64,000 nt of DNA from CADEED01 sp039930985 (GTDB lineage: Bacteria; Pseudomonadota; Gammaproteobacteria; Steroidobacterales; Steroidobacteraceae). The translations under genes were made by a program, and so were the position numbers. Numbering within the stretch: the stretch's first letter is position 1; each line of letters starts with the position of its first letter. The DNA lies in contig JBDTSV010000035.1 in NCBI GenBank assembly GCA_039930985.1, forward strand, positions 1 through 64,000. The letters are read 5' to 3'. The notes below the pieces were generated by a model, which was not told the DNA's origin, made no database searches, and saw only the letters and a list, made by a program, of their open reading frames with translations. Below are positions 1 to 8,755 of the stretch, piece after piece.

Positions 1-42
1 GATCGCCCGCCGCATCTGAGCAAGGTGACCGAGACCGTCTGA
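1..42 (+). CDS. 3' end of SIS-domain glucosamine-6-phosphate deaminase (NagB-II type), partial
   Basis: Only the last 13 codons lie in the window (DRPPHLSKVTETV, then TGA). This tail is typical of SIS-domain deaminases of the NagB-II/AgaS group, which convert glucosamine-6-phosphate to fructose-6-phosphate. The stop codon shares one base with the nagA start, so the two genes are translationally coupled, as expected for consecutive steps of N-acetylglucosamine catabolism. The call rests on a short tail plus its neighbour. Confidence 0.6.
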   Translation, partial: DRPPHLSKVTETV

Positions 43-1184
43 TGACGACCGCCCTGGTCAATGGCAGCGTCCTGTTCGATGGGGCGTTCCGCGCCGGACT
101 GGCCGTGCTGATCGACGCTGGCGTCATCGTCGACGTGGTGGCGTCCGACGAGCCGCGGGCGCTGGCGGCGACGCGTCAGGACCTGGCGGGGCGCCGCCTG
201 GTCGCCGGCTTCATCGACATCCAGGTCAACGGCGGCGGCGGGGTCCTGTTCAATGACGCGCCACACGTCGGCGCGATCCGGCGCATCGGCGCCGCGCATC
301 GCCGTTTCGGCACCACCGGCTTCCTGCCCACGCTGATCAGCGACGATCTTGCCGTCGTGGCCCGCGCCATCGAGGCGGTGCGCGACGCGATCGCGCAAGA
401 CGTTCCCGGCGTACTCGGCATTCACATCGAAGGGCCGTTCCTCAGCAACGAACGTCGCGGCGTGCACGATGCGAGCAAGTTGCGTTCGCTGGATGCGGAG
501 GCCGTCCGGCTGCTATCTACTCCGACCGGCGGCGTCAGCATGGTGACACTGGCGCCCGAGCGCACCACGCCAGCCATCATCCGCGCGCTTACCGATGCCG
601 GCGTGATCGTGTCTGCCGGCCACACCAATGCGACGTTCGCCGAACTGCAGCCGGCGCTCGCCGCCGGCGTGCGCGGCTTCACCCACCTGTTCAACGCCAT
701 GTCGCAGCTCGTGAATCGCGAACCCGGCGCCGTTGGCGCCGCGCTGGCGCACGCCGATAGTTGGGCCGGTCTCATCGTCGACGGGCATCACGTACACCCC
801 GAAGTGCTGAAGATCGCCTTGCGCGCCAAGAGACACGATCGATTCATGCTGGTCAGCGACGCCATGCCGAGCGTCGGTGCCGACGTGAAGGAGTTCCGGA
901 TCCAGGGCCGGCTCATCACGGTTGACGGCGACCGGGTCGTCGACGACCAGGGCCGGCTTGCCGGCGCGCATCTCGACATGGCCAGTGCGGTGCGTAACAC
1001 GCGCGATACGCTCGGGGTACCAATTGAAGAAGCCGTGCGCATGGCAAGCAGCTACCCGGCGGAATTCCTGAAGCTCGACCGCGACCTCGGGCGCATTTCC
1101 GCCGGGCGGCGCGCGAACCTGGTGCTGGTCGACGAAACGCTCGCCGTGCTCAGGAGCTGGATAGACGGCTGCGAAGAAGTATAA
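42..1184 (+). CDS. nagA: N-acetylglucosamine-6-phosphate deacetylase
   Basis: 380 residues, the usual NagA length. NagA removes acetate from GlcNAc-6-P in the cytoplasm and feeds the deaminase encoded just upstream. Amidohydrolase-fold motifs appear in order: the GFIDIQVNGGGG strand near residue 55, the metal-ligand glutamate in GIHIEGPF, histidines in SAGHTNATF and FTHLFNAM, the substrate-loop VDGHHVHPE, and the catalytic aspartate in LVSDAMPSVG. The ATG overlaps the upstream stop by one base (TGATG), indicating an operon. The gene ends five bases before a strong hairpin. Confidence 0.95.
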   Translation: MTTALVNGSVLFDGAFRAGLAVLIDAGVIVDVVASDEPRALAATRQDLAGRRLVAGFIDIQVNGGGGVLFNDAPHVGAIRRIGAAHRRFGTTGFLPTLISDDLAVVARAIEAVRDAIAQDVPGVLGIHIEGPFLSNERRGVHDASKLRSLDAEAVRLLSTPTGGVSMVTLAPERTTPAIIRALTDAGVIVSAGHTNATFAELQPALAAGVRGFTHLFNAMSQLVNREPGAVGAALAHADSWAGLIVDGHHVHPEVLKIALRAKRHDRFMLVSDAMPSVGADVKEFRIQGRLITVDGDRVVDDQGRLAGAHLDMASAVRNTRDTLGVPIEEAVRMASSYPAEFLKLDRDLGRISAGRRANLVLVDETLAVLRSWIDGCEEV

Positions 1185-1216
1185 AAAAGGGCGGCTCCGC
1201 GCGGAGCCGCCCGATT
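1182..1216. terminator. Rho-independent terminator between nagA and the TonB receptor gene
   Basis: A perfect self-complementary stem of two 12-base arms lies at 1189-1200 and 1201-1212. The preceding A-run at 1183-1188 becomes a U-run after the hairpin when read on the minus strand, so it is strongest for the receptor gene. On the plus strand it is followed only by GATTTC, a weaker tract. It probably serves both converging genes. Confidence 0.85.
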
Positions 1217-1235
1217 TCACCCCAGGGTCTTCTTG

Positions 1236-4200
1236 TTAGAGATCGATCTTGGCACCCAGACGGAAGTAGCGGCCGAGAATATTCGGGCCCGCCCAGGACG
1301 GGTTGAACCAGAACGTGCTGTAAGCCGCCGACGGCTCGAACGGCGCTGCGATGTCGAAAACGTTCAGGACATCGGCGTACACCGTGTACTTGTCGTTGAA
1401 CTTGTGTCGGACCGTCAGGTCGGCATTCCAGGTCGGCTTCGCGTTGCAATTGACTGGTGTGCCGTCGACATAGGCGAGTGTTGCCGCGCCGGCGGCCGCG
1501 TTGGCCAGGCAATCTCCCCTGATGCCGCCCAGGTCAACCGCGGCGGTGTCGTAGCCGCTGGTGTAATACCCCGTCAGCGACACCGTCGTCTTGCCGAACT
1601 CCACCGTGTTCTGCCAGGAGGCTCGCCATTTGGGAGCGCCCGAGCACGAGGTGATGTTGCATGGGCTCAGTGTGCCGTCATAGCGCGACACAACGCCCGC
1701 ATCGGTCGTCAGTTCGAACTTCTGCAGGTACGAAGCATCGAGGCTGCTCTGTAACGTGAGCGTGTCGCCCAGCGGAATGGTTAGATTCGCGCCGAGGTCG
1801 ATGCCGCTCACTTCCTGCTTGTCCTGGTTCACGAATGACGACTGGATGAAGCCCAGTGCCGGCAACGCATTCGGGAACGACGGATCAGCAATGCCGGGGA
1901 TCACAGTGAGGCCCGGAATATCGACGACGCCGTTATTCGCGTAGTACGCCGCTTCTGCGGGCGCCGTGTTGGTGACGCCGGTGATCAGGTTTTTCACCTC
2001 GATGCTCCAGTAGTCGAGCGTGAAACTGAGATTGTGCATCGGCTCGATCACCAGGCCCGCCGTGAATGAGGTCGACTTTTCCGGGTCGAGTTCGGGATTG
2101 CCGATCTGCGTGAGACCCACCGCGTATTGGTTGGTCGCATAGGCATTGTTGCCGTGCGCGGTGCAGTAGGCCGCGGCCGCCCCGGCGCAGTCGGCGGTGC
2201 GCAGCACGAAGCCGGTGGTCGGCAGACCAAACGCCTCATTGAAACTCGGAATGCGGAAGCCTTTCGAGTAGGTACCGCGAATCGCGATCTGTTCGATGGG
2301 CGTGAACTTGAAACCCACCTTCGGCGAGAAGTTAGATTGCCCGGTGGAGTAATCGTCGAACCGTCCGGATGCCATCAGCTCGAGCTGATGGAGAACCGGA
2401 GCGTTGATCTCGAAGAACGCCGACTTCACGTCGCGGCTGCCGGCGGTGCCGACCGCGTTGATGGTGTAATAGCGCTCGTACGGCGCGGAATTGTTGGCCG
2501 GGTTGGCGCTGGGAGCGGTTATCGACTCCTTGCGATACGACGCACCGAGGGCCGCCTGCATCGCGCCGCCCGGCAGGTCGAACAGGTCCCTGGCGATCGT
2601 GCCCTGGGCCTGCCACAGCCGTGACGTGGAATACTCACTGGCCGTCGGCGCCATGTAGTCCCAAACATCCTGCGGCGTTGCGCGCGGATCGGAGAAGTTG
2701 AAAGTGCCGCGTGCCACCACGTCCATGATCCGTTGCGGAATCATGAACCCGCCCTGGTCGCGGTTCACTCCGATCTCGGAGCTCGTCAGGCTGGCCGAGT
2801 AGCGCCAGTCTTCCGCGAAAGTCCCGTCGACTCCGACCACCGCGCGGATCGCGCGCGAATCGGTTTCGTTGGTGCGCGGAAACGGCGCCCGCAACAGCGC
2901 CTGGGCCGTCTGGCCGGCGCCGGCGAACGGGTTGTTGGGGTTGAGCTGACCGTTGGCGGCAGTGCAACCGGTGTTGACGCCATTCGGCGTGCCGACACCG
3001 GTGGAGCAGACATACACGGGAAGGATGACGTTGTACGGGCCCAGTCCCGCTGGCCGCGGCGGTGGTGGCGTGCCGGTCAAATTTTGTGGCACCACGGTGG
3101 AGAAAGTGTCGGTCTTGTAGAAGTTAGCCATGGTGTAGAACTGTGCGTTCTCACCGACGTTGGCCGTGAAGCGGACCGAGAGGCCAGTGCGCTCGATATC
3201 CGGCAGCAACATCTGGTAGGCGCCCTGGAAATTGACTTCGCAGATGCTCAGCGGCGAGGTGTTCGACTGGTTGGCGGTGATATTGACCGTGGGCCACTCG
3301 CGGCAGCCGGCGGCCGGATTGAGAAACTGATACCGACCCGCACCCTGCGTGGTGCCGGCAGCGGTGACCGGACGAACCAGCGTAACGCCTGGAATCGCCT
3401 GCAGGCCGTTGAAGGACGAAAGTACGTCGCCGGCCTCGGCAGTGACGCCGTTCCAGTTGGTGTTGTTCATGCAGCTGCCGGACGCACCACACTTGCGAGT
3501 GAGGTCGTAGGTGTTGAATGGGTAGCCGCGATCGCGCGCCCACAGCGGATCCGACTTCAGGTATTCGCCGCTGATGTAGAAATTGTAGCCCTGCGATTCG
3601 AGATCGCCGAAGCCCCAGGTGAGGTCGAAGCGATTTTCATCGCCGCCGCCCTCTTGAGACAGCGCGCTGGCACCGCCGATATGAAGGCCCTTGATTTCCT
3701 TCTTGGTGATGACGTTGACGACGCCGGCGATGGCGTCCGCGCCGTACGTCGACGACGCGCCATCGCGCAGGATTTCGATGCGATCGACAATGCCGCTCGG
3801 AATGGTGTTGAGGTCGACGAAATTGCGCTGGCCGTCATCCGCGTAGGGATAGGGCGCCAGGCGCAGCCCATCGGCGACCGACAAGGTGTTTTGCACGGTG
3901 AGTCCGCGCAGCGAAGGCGCCGTGGCACCGGAGGCGAAATTGCCGGACGCGTTCCAGCCTGCCTGAATGGTGCCGGCATTGTTGGCCGACAGGCGCTGGA
4001 CCGCTTCGGAAACGGTGTTGATACCCCGCTGCTCCAGCTCTGCCGCGTTGATGACGGTCACGGGAGAAGGCGTTTCCGAGTCAGTGCGCCGCAGGATCGA
4101 CCCGGTGACGACGACTTCTTCGAGCGGCTCGACCTGCGAATCCGGCGGAACCTGCGCGAAAACCCGCAAAGGCATGGCGCCGGCTGCAACGGCGGCGGCA

Positions 4201-4247
4201 AACAGCGCGCGGCGAACCGCGCGGCGAACGGTGTAGCTAGTCGACAT
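1236..4247 (-). CDS. TonB-dependent outer-membrane receptor
   Basis: About 1003 residues. TBDRs import scarce large ligands across the outer membrane using TonB energy. Seen: a signal peptide ending near VFAQ, a plug domain with EEVVVTGSILRR (TonB-box-like), SEAVQRLSAN, the IEILRDGASSTYGADAIAGVVNVIT segment, and a beta-barrel ending in FRLGAKIDL. The start at 4247 is preferred over 4265 because GAAGGGAA sits at proper spacing before ATGTCGAC. It lies downstream of an AraC gene on the same strand with a 78-base gap. Neighbouring nag genes make GlcNAc or chitin oligosaccharides a possible ligand, but this is inference only. Confidence 0.9.
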   Translation of the reverse strand: MSTSYTVRRAVRRALFAAAVAAGAMPLRVFAQVPPDSQVEPLEEVVVTGSILRRTDSETPSPVTVINAAELEQRGINTVSEAVQRLSANNAGTIQAGWNASGNFASGATAPSLRGLTVQNTLSVADGLRLAPYPYADDGQRNFVDLNTIPSGIVDRIEILRDGASSTYGADAIAGVVNVITKKEIKGLHIGGASALSQEGGGDENRFDLTWGFGDLESQGYNFYISGEYLKSDPLWARDRGYPFNTYDLTRKCGASGSCMNNTNWNGVTAEAGDVLSSFNGLQAIPGVTLVRPVTAAGTTQGAGRYQFLNPAAGCREWPTVNITANQSNTSPLSICEVNFQGAYQMLLPDIERTGLSVRFTANVGENAQFYTMANFYKTDTFSTVVPQNLTGTPPPPRPAGLGPYNVILPVYVCSTGVGTPNGVNTGCTAANGQLNPNNPFAGAGQTAQALLRAPFPRTNETDSRAIRAVVGVDGTFAEDWRYSASLTSSEIGVNRDQGGFMIPQRIMDVVARGTFNFSDPRATPQDVWDYMAPTASEYSTSRLWQAQGTIARDLFDLPGGAMQAALGASYRKESITAPSANPANNSAPYERYYTINAVGTAGSRDVKSAFFEINAPVLHQLELMASGRFDDYSTGQSNFSPKVGFKFTPIEQIAIRGTYSKGFRIPSFNEAFGLPTTGFVLRTADCAGAAAAYCTAHGNNAYATNQYAVGLTQIGNPELDPEKSTSFTAGLVIEPMHNLSFTLDYWSIEVKNLITGVTNTAPAEAAYYANNGVVDIPGLTVIPGIADPSFPNALPALGFIQSSFVNQDKQEVSGIDLGANLTIPLGDTLTLQSSLDASYLQKFELTTDAGVVSRYDGTLSPCNITSCSGAPKWRASWQNTVEFGKTTVSLTGYYTSGYDTAAVDLGGIRGDCLANAAAGAATLAYVDGTPVNCNAKPTWNADLTVRHKFNDKYTVYADVLNVFDIAAPFEPSAAYSTFWFNPSWAGPNILGRYFRLGAKIDL

Positions 4248-4325
4248 GGATTTTCCCTTCTGCAAGAAGAACAGTTGTGCGACGGTAGCAACAGGGTTAC
4301 CGCCCGATCGTGCGGCGATTGCGAA

Positions 4326-5240
4326 TTAGTCGGGCTGCAATTGCGAATGCTCCGTGTGCCGGTGTCCCAGCGGCCTGGCGCCGACCATGCGGTCGCGAAA
4401 CTGCCGCGGTGAAAGCTTGGTCCGGCGTCGCACGTGGCGCAGAAGGGTCGAGGCGTGCGCGAAGCCGACGCTGGCCGCCACCTCGCCAATCGTCATTTGC
4501 GTCGATTCGAGCAGGCGCACGGCCACGTCCACGCGTTTGCGCTGCAGGTAGGTGCGCGGCGTGATGCCGTGTATCAGCCTGAACAGCCGCAGGAAGTGGA
4601 ACTTCGATAGATAGGCCATGCCCGCCAGCGTCCCGAGATCGACGTCCTCGACGTAGTGCGTGAGCAGGAAGTCGGTCGCCAGCGCAATGCGCCGATAGGC
4701 TTCGCGGCGTGTTGCCGGACGAATGAGCGCGAGCTGATCGATGCGTTCGAGCACCTTGCCCTGGCGGCATTGCATTCGCTCCAGCAGGAAAATCACCTGC
4801 TCCTCGTACCAGTCTTCATCGACGAGTCCGCGCCACAAGTGTGCCCTGATGAATTTCAGGACCGGGCTCACGGTGGCGTCGTGAGGCTGCAGGTTTTCGA
4901 TGAAGTCCGGTGGCTGCTCCATCGCATGGATCAGCTCTGGATGAAAGAAGATGGTGAGCGACTCGACCGGCTGGGTCGCGCGGATGCTCGTGGAATAGAC
5001 CCGCGCCGGATTCAGGATCAGGAAGGTGTCGTCATCGACGGCGATGGTTCGCCCGGTCAGGTGGCAGTACTGCGTGCCGCCCCACACGGCGCGAATCGAC
5101 AACGCAGGTGGATAGGGACCAAAGTCCGCGCGCCGCGTGCGGCCCCAGACGATGCAGTTCTCGCGGCCACATTTGGCGCGCAGTGATTCGTGCGACTCGG
5201 CGTTGTTCGCAAGGTCCGGCAATGAACGTAACAGAAGCAT
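4326..5240 (-). CDS. AraC/XylS-family transcriptional regulator
   Basis: 304 residues. The N-terminal part resembles an AraC cupin sensor (PALSIRAVWGGTQYCHLTGRTIAVDDDTFLILNPARVYS). The C-terminal part carries the two AraC helix-turn-helix motifs: LGTLAGMAYLSKFHFLRLFR, then GITPRTYLQRKRVDVAVRLLES and IGEVAASVGFAHASTLLRHVRR. It probably controls the TonB receptor gene downstream on the same strand and itself; a direct-repeat operator candidate lies just upstream of its start. The inducer cannot be read from sequence. Confidence 0.9.
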   Translation of the reverse strand: MLLLRSLPDLANNAESHESLRAKCGRENCIVWGRTRRADFGPYPPALSIRAVWGGTQYCHLTGRTIAVDDDTFLILNPARVYSTSIRATQPVESLTIFFHPELIHAMEQPPDFIENLQPHDATVSPVLKFIRAHLWRGLVDEDWYEEQVIFLLERMQCRQGKVLERIDQLALIRPATRREAYRRIALATDFLLTHYVEDVDLGTLAGMAYLSKFHFLRLFRLIHGITPRTYLQRKRVDVAVRLLESTQMTIGEVAASVGFAHASTLLRHVRRRTKLSPRQFRDRMVGARPLGHRHTEHSQLQPD

Positions 5241-5273
5241 CTGATACGTTTAGACGACCCTCGGCCCGAATTG

Positions 5274-5303
5274 CGGACATCCGGCGGGCAATAACGGACA
5301 TCC
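5274..5303 (-). promoter_or_regulatory. Direct-repeat operator candidate upstream of the AraC gene
   Basis: The nonamer CGGACATCC occurs at 5274-5282 and again at 5295-5303, a period of 21 bases, which is two helical turns. Paired direct repeats at this spacing are the usual binding pattern of AraC-family dimers. The site is 34-63 bases upstream of the araC-type start, fitting autoregulation. No copy is seen in the 78 bases before the TonB receptor gene. Confidence 0.45.
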
Positions 5304-5312
5304 CGCGCTAAA

Positions 5313-5528
5313 TCACCCGGCACGCACCTTCGATTGCGCCAGCGTCCAGGCCGCCGCCGCGAACACCAGCCCGTTGGCGACCACCACCGGAATCGCCCCA
5401 ATCAACACGCCATAGATGATCCACAGCGCGGCCCCCGACATTTGCGCCGCGCGAAGCAGCGCGGCGCGCTTGAAGAAGTAGGAGCTGACGAAAACCGCGG
5501 TGGCAATCCAGCCCAACATGTCTGTCAT
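5313..5528 (-). CDS. Small inner-membrane protein, three predicted membrane segments
   Basis: 71 residues from ATG at 5528, chosen over an upstream in-frame ATG at 5567 because GAGGG lies about 8 bases before it and the longer version runs far into the upstream gene. It consists of three hydrophobic segments (MLGWIATAVFVSSYFF, SGAALWIIYGVLIGAI, PVVVANGLVFAAAAWTLA) with basic residues between the first two. This recalls YgjV or CBU_0592-like small membrane proteins, but the match is by architecture only. It follows the HAD gene with an 11-base gap, so the pair is probably co-transcribed. Confidence 0.6.
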   Translation of the reverse strand: MTDMLGWIATAVFVSSYFFKRAALLRAAQMSGAALWIIYGVLIGAIPVVVANGLVFAAAAWTLAQSKVRAG

Positions 5529-5539
5529 GGTGCCGGCCC

Positions 5540-6355
5540 TCAAACTGCGTTCGCCAGCGGCGCCCACTCGCTGATCAACACGCGATCCGTTCTCTCCCGC
5601 TGCCAGTCATCAAGCACCAGGCCGGTCGACTCGAGCAGCGCGCGGACCTGCGCCGAGCGCATTCCCAGCAACTGATCGAGAACCGGGACCAGCACGCTGC
5701 CGGCATTGTCGCTGAGCACCGTGCTCTGGGCGATGCGTGCGAGCTGGCGGTTTGCGGAAACTGCGATCGTGAATCCGTCGCCGTTGTTCACATGGAGCAT
5801 CACGTGAATGTCGGAACTGCCATCGCCGACGTAAATCACGCGATCAGAGGTGAATCCGAGTCGCTCGACCAGCTCGTCGAGCACCGCCACCTTGCCGAAA
5901 CCCGCGCGTACCCGCTTGATCGCGCGCACCTCGCCGGTGTCGGGGTCGTAGTCGAGCTCGGTGCCAAAGATGTGATCCGGCGGCACGATGCCGTCGAGCG
6001 CGGACACCACCACCTCGCGCGGCGCCGCCGAGATCACGTAGAAGGAAAACTCGTTGCCGTCGACACCCTGCTCGAGGAATTTCACGAACGCCCTGAGGCC
6101 CACCTTGAGTCGCACGCGGCGCCCTGCCTCGATGAGATGCTCGCGCCGCACACCGCGAAATTCCGGATCGTGACGGATTAGGTAGGCGAGCTCCCCGCCC
6201 TGCTGCACGAGGTGGCTGGCCGACAGGCCCGCGACCTTTTGCTCGAAGTTGGATATGCCCAGCAACTCGCTGAGCTCGGACCCAGAATCGTTGAAGCTCA
6301 ACGTCTGATCGAAATCAGAGGCGAGCAGGAAATGTTTCGCAGGTCTCGTTTTCAC
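5540..6355 (-). CDS. HAD-superfamily phosphatase, phosphoserine-phosphatase-like
   Basis: 271 residues. Motif I is LASDFDQTLS with nucleophile Asp14 and acid/base Asp16. Motif II is in FYVISAAPREVV. Motif IV is VIYVGDGSSDIHVM. A helical cap lies between motifs I and II (ELSELLGISNFEQKVAGLSASHLVQQGG), as in the SerB/MtnX-like branch. It should hydrolyse a small phosphorylated metabolite in the cytoplasm, but the substrate is unknown. The C-terminal extension QVRALLESTGLVLDDWQRER is not part of the catalytic core. Confidence 0.8.
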   Translation of the reverse strand: MKTRPAKHFLLASDFDQTLSFNDSGSELSELLGISNFEQKVAGLSASHLVQQGGELAYLIRHDPEFRGVRREHLIEAGRRVRLKVGLRAFVKFLEQGVDGNEFSFYVISAAPREVVVSALDGIVPPDHIFGTELDYDPDTGEVRAIKRVRAGFGKVAVLDELVERLGFTSDRVIYVGDGSSDIHVMLHVNNGDGFTIAVSANRQLARIAQSTVLSDNAGSVLVPVLDQLLGMRSAQVRALLESTGLVLDDWQRERTDRVLISEWAPLANAV

Positions 6356-6447
6356 AAACTACTCCAGTCAGCATGCCCCTCGTGCCGCGAGACGAATCGC
6401 GACGCAAACAAACTAACAGGCGAAGTGCTACGAAATGGAGAAGGTCG

Positions 6448-6930
6448 TCACAGGCGGCTGCTGAAATTTTCTCGCGCTGCGGTGAATTGTCGCACCCGGT
6501 TTCGTCGCCGGGCGGTCGCTGGCACGATTGTCGGATCGTGGTGCGCATTGGCCCTCGACGCACCAGCCGCAGGCAATGCTCCAGGTGAATTGACCTTACT
6601 TTGGCTGACACGAACTGCTTGTTCGACGACGATCGTCTGGCTCATCTGCGGATGCAGCGAGCACGCGAGCTGGTACGTTCCCGGCTTCGTGAACTGGTAG
6701 CTGTAGTGATCGCCCGTGTCGAGTGCGCCGGAGACGAATAGACCGCTCGCGCTCATCACCGTGTGCACGTCGTCATCCTTGTTGGTCCAGGTCACGGTGG
6801 CGCCCGCGGGAATCTTCAGCGTGTCGGGCACGAAGTGGAAGTTCTTGATCTCGACCGTGGAAACAGGGGGCGTCGCGGGCTCGGCCTCCATGGCCGCCGC
6901 GCACACCATGACCATCAGCATTTGCCGCAT
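6448..6930 (-). CDS. Cupredoxin-domain (type 1 copper) protein with an unusual C-terminal tail
   Basis: 160 residues from ATG 6930; a GTG one codon earlier is the alternative. After a short signal-like N-terminus, residues 24-104 form an amicyanin/plastocyanin-like fold (VEIKNFHFVPDTLKIPAGATVTWTN). Likely copper ligands are His56 (DDVHTV), Cys90, His93 and Met96 in LACSLHPQM. The start overlaps the stop of the metallophosphoesterase gene by one base, so both are made from one message under the ECF promoter at 7924-7953. The last 55 residues have no cupredoxin character and are rich in Arg and Ser, suggesting loss of the original stop. Confidence 0.85.
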   Translation of the reverse strand: MRQMLMVMVCAAAMEAEPATPPVSTVEIKNFHFVPDTLKIPAGATVTWTNKDDDVHTVMSASGLFVSGALDTGDHYSYQFTKPGTYQLACSLHPQMSQTIVVEQAVRVSQSKVNSPGALPAAGASRANAHHDPTIVPATARRRNRVRQFTAARENFSSRL

Positions 6931-7898
6931 CACAACGCCACCGCGATGGTGGAGTCACTGATCGTCGAGTCGTCTATGGCAAGCGCTCGCGGATGCTTGA
7001 CGAGCGACACGCTGGTTAGACCTAACATCCGTGGCAGCTGGTCCGCAGGAACTTTGAGGGGCCCGGGGCCATCGCCCTGACCTGCCACCGGTTGAGGAAA
7101 TGCCGTGGAGCGCGCGGTGTGGAAAGTGATGTGGCCCTCCACCTTCTGCACGATCTGGTGGATGTGGCCGTTCAGCACCGTCACCGACCCGAATCGCTTG
7201 AGTTCCTGGAAGATCGGCTCGACGTCGCCGGTGCCCCAGCCCCAGGGCGCGTAGATAGTCCACAGCGGCATGTGTGCAAACACCACGATGGGCGTACTCG
7301 CGGTGCGCGCCTTGAGATCCGCCACGGCCCACGCGACCTGTTCGGCCCCGAGAGTTCCCAATCCACCCGGTTTGAATTCGAGGACGTTCACCAAGCCGAC
7401 GAAATGCACGCCCTCGTGATCGAAACTGTAATAGCCCTTGTTCCCGGACTGTTTGCCGAATCGCGCGAAGTACTGCGCCGCACCCGGGTCGGTCGTGTCG
7501 TGCTCGCCGGGCACGGTGTGCAACTCCGTGGCTCGCAGACGCGCGAGAAGCTGCTGCGCGCCATCGAATTCCTCCGCTTTCGACAAGTGTGTGATGTCGC
7601 CGGTGTGGATGATCAGCGCCGGCTGCTCGGGCATGGCATTCACGAGGTCGATCGTGCGGTTGAGAGTGCCGACCACATCCGGATTGGCCTCCTTGTGAAA
7701 GCCGATGTGGCTGTCGCTGATCTGCACGAACAGCGGTTTGCTAGAACGAATCAGGCGCGGGTCGCCGGGTGGTGAGGCCGCGGCCAGATCGATCGGCGTC
7801 AACACGCCACCAGCAAGGACAAACAAGGTTCCGGCGCCGCCGAAGCCCAGGCATTTGAGTGCTTCGCGCCGCGAGCGCAAGGACGTTTCATCGGACAT
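6930..7898 (-). CDS. Tat-exported calcineurin-like metallophosphoesterase
   Basis: 322 residues. The N-terminus SRREALKCLGFGG is a twin-arginine signal (Arg10-Arg11), so export of a folded, metal-loaded enzyme is expected. Metallophosphoesterase motifs follow in order: DSH (62-64), GDITH (100-104), GEHD (131-134, in place of the usual GNHD), FAHMP (207-211) and GHIH (244-247), which together bind two metals. The substrate is unknown. A good AGGAG site precedes the ATG. Its promoter matches that of the nearby ECF sigma gene, and it is translationally coupled to the downstream cupredoxin, suggesting a periplasmic stress-responsive pair. Confidence 0.9.
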   Translation of the reverse strand: MSDETSLRSRREALKCLGFGGAGTLFVLAGGVLTPIDLAAASPPGDPRLIRSSKPLFVQISDSHIGFHKEANPDVVGTLNRTIDLVNAMPEQPALIIHTGDITHLSKAEEFDGAQQLLARLRATELHTVPGEHDTTDPGAAQYFARFGKQSGNKGYYSFDHEGVHFVGLVNVLEFKPGGLGTLGAEQVAWAVADLKARTASTPIVVFAHMPLWTIYAPWGWGTGDVEPIFQELKRFGSVTVLNGHIHQIVQKVEGHITFHTARSTAFPQPVAGQGDGPGPLKVPADQLPRMLGLTSVSLVKHPRALAIDDSTISDSTIAVAL

Positions 7899-7923
7899 GA
7901 CTATCTCCTGAGGGTTCAGGAGA

Positions 7924-7953
7924 GAAGACTTTGGCGAGCGTGGATTTATTCCC
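7924..7953 (-). promoter_or_regulatory. ECF-type promoter for metallophosphoesterase–cupredoxin operon
   Basis: Read on the minus strand: GGGAATAAA (7953-7945), exactly 15 bases, then GTCTTC (7929-7924). The same two blocks with the same 15-base spacer occur at 9314-9343 before the sigma factor gene. The -10-like block lies about 26 bases upstream of the start codon at 7898. The -35-like block overlaps the last codons of the anti-sigma gene. Confidence 0.7.
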
Positions 7954-8755
7954 GACGAGGATTCGGCCGTTGTTCCGTTTCGCTGCGCGTCTGCAGCAGC
8001 CGCTCGAGCTTCTGAAGTTCGTCCCAGCTCGCATCCGAGACGGCGGCGTAGGCGAGATCCGCCGAGCGCCAGAACAACATCCGATATCCCCGGCGCATCT
8101 GCGCGTGGGGCAAAACGGCCCGGGACTCGGCCCAGGTGAAGACGTTGATGGTGTGCGGGCCATGGCGGTAAACGGCCACGGCCGCACGCTGATCGAGCAC
8201 CGCATCGGCGCGACCGCCGGCAAGAGTGAAGCCCTCGTCGGTAAAATCCGCAACCGTGGGCGAGACATCGGCGCGGCCCGCGAACCAGGGCTTGACCGTG
8301 TGCCGCTCGCTCGAGAGTACCGAGATCAGTTGTCCTGGCTGGAGCGAGTGCAGGTGCGCTGCCACGAGCTCATCGACGAGCGGCGCGGCCGCCATCGGCA
8401 ACACCAGCAACACGATGAGCGTTGCGGCAATGCCCGAGAGCCCGAGCCCCGCGAGGGCGCCTAACCAGAAAGGACGCGAGCGCAACGGGCGCGCCGGATT
8501 CCGCGCAACCGATGCGCCGCGGGTCACGCTCGCGGATTCGGCGTCGAGCGCACTCGCGATACGCGCGCGCAGTTGCGCGGGGGCTCGCATTCCGGACGCC
8601 TCGCTGCGCAGCAAGGTCCGACCGCGCTCGTGATCCGCGAGCAGTTCGCGGCAGGCCGGGCATTGCGCCAGGTGTTGCACGACGAGCGTTTCCTCATCGC
8701 TGGCAAGCTCGCCGTCGAAATACGCCTGAACTCGCAGGCTCTGTTCGCAGCTCAT
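7946..8755 (-). CDS. Zinc-finger anti-sigma factor (membrane-bound)
   Basis: 269 residues. The N-terminus carries the ZAS zinc motif with Cys3 and His28-x3-Cys32-x2-Cys35 (HLAQCPACREL), the module that holds an ECF sigma factor inactive. One membrane segment is visible at about 97-120 (FWLGALAGLGLSGIAATLIV), leaving a periplasmic C-terminal domain of about 145 residues with little similarity to families I recognise. The start overlaps the sigma gene stop by four bases (ATGA), the usual arrangement for a cognate pair. Confidence 0.9.
   Translation of the reverse strand: MSCEQSLRVQAYFDGELASDEETLVVQHLAQCPACRELLADHERGRTLLRSEASGMRAPAQLRARIASALDAESASVTRGASVARNPARPLRSRPFWLGALAGLGLSGIAATLIVLLVLPMAAAPLVDELVAAHLHSLQPGQLISVLSSERHTVKPWFAGRADVSPTVADFTDEGFTLAGGRADAVLDQRAAVAVYRHGPHTINVFTWAESRAVLPHAQMRRGYRMLFWRSADLAYAAVSDASWDELQKLERLLQTRSETEQRPNPRRE

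Noticed and set aside
2733..4412. 559-codon open frame on the plus strand
   Set aside because: It is antisense to the TonB receptor and has an Arg-, Gly- and Val-rich composition without motifs; a GC-rich codon shadow.
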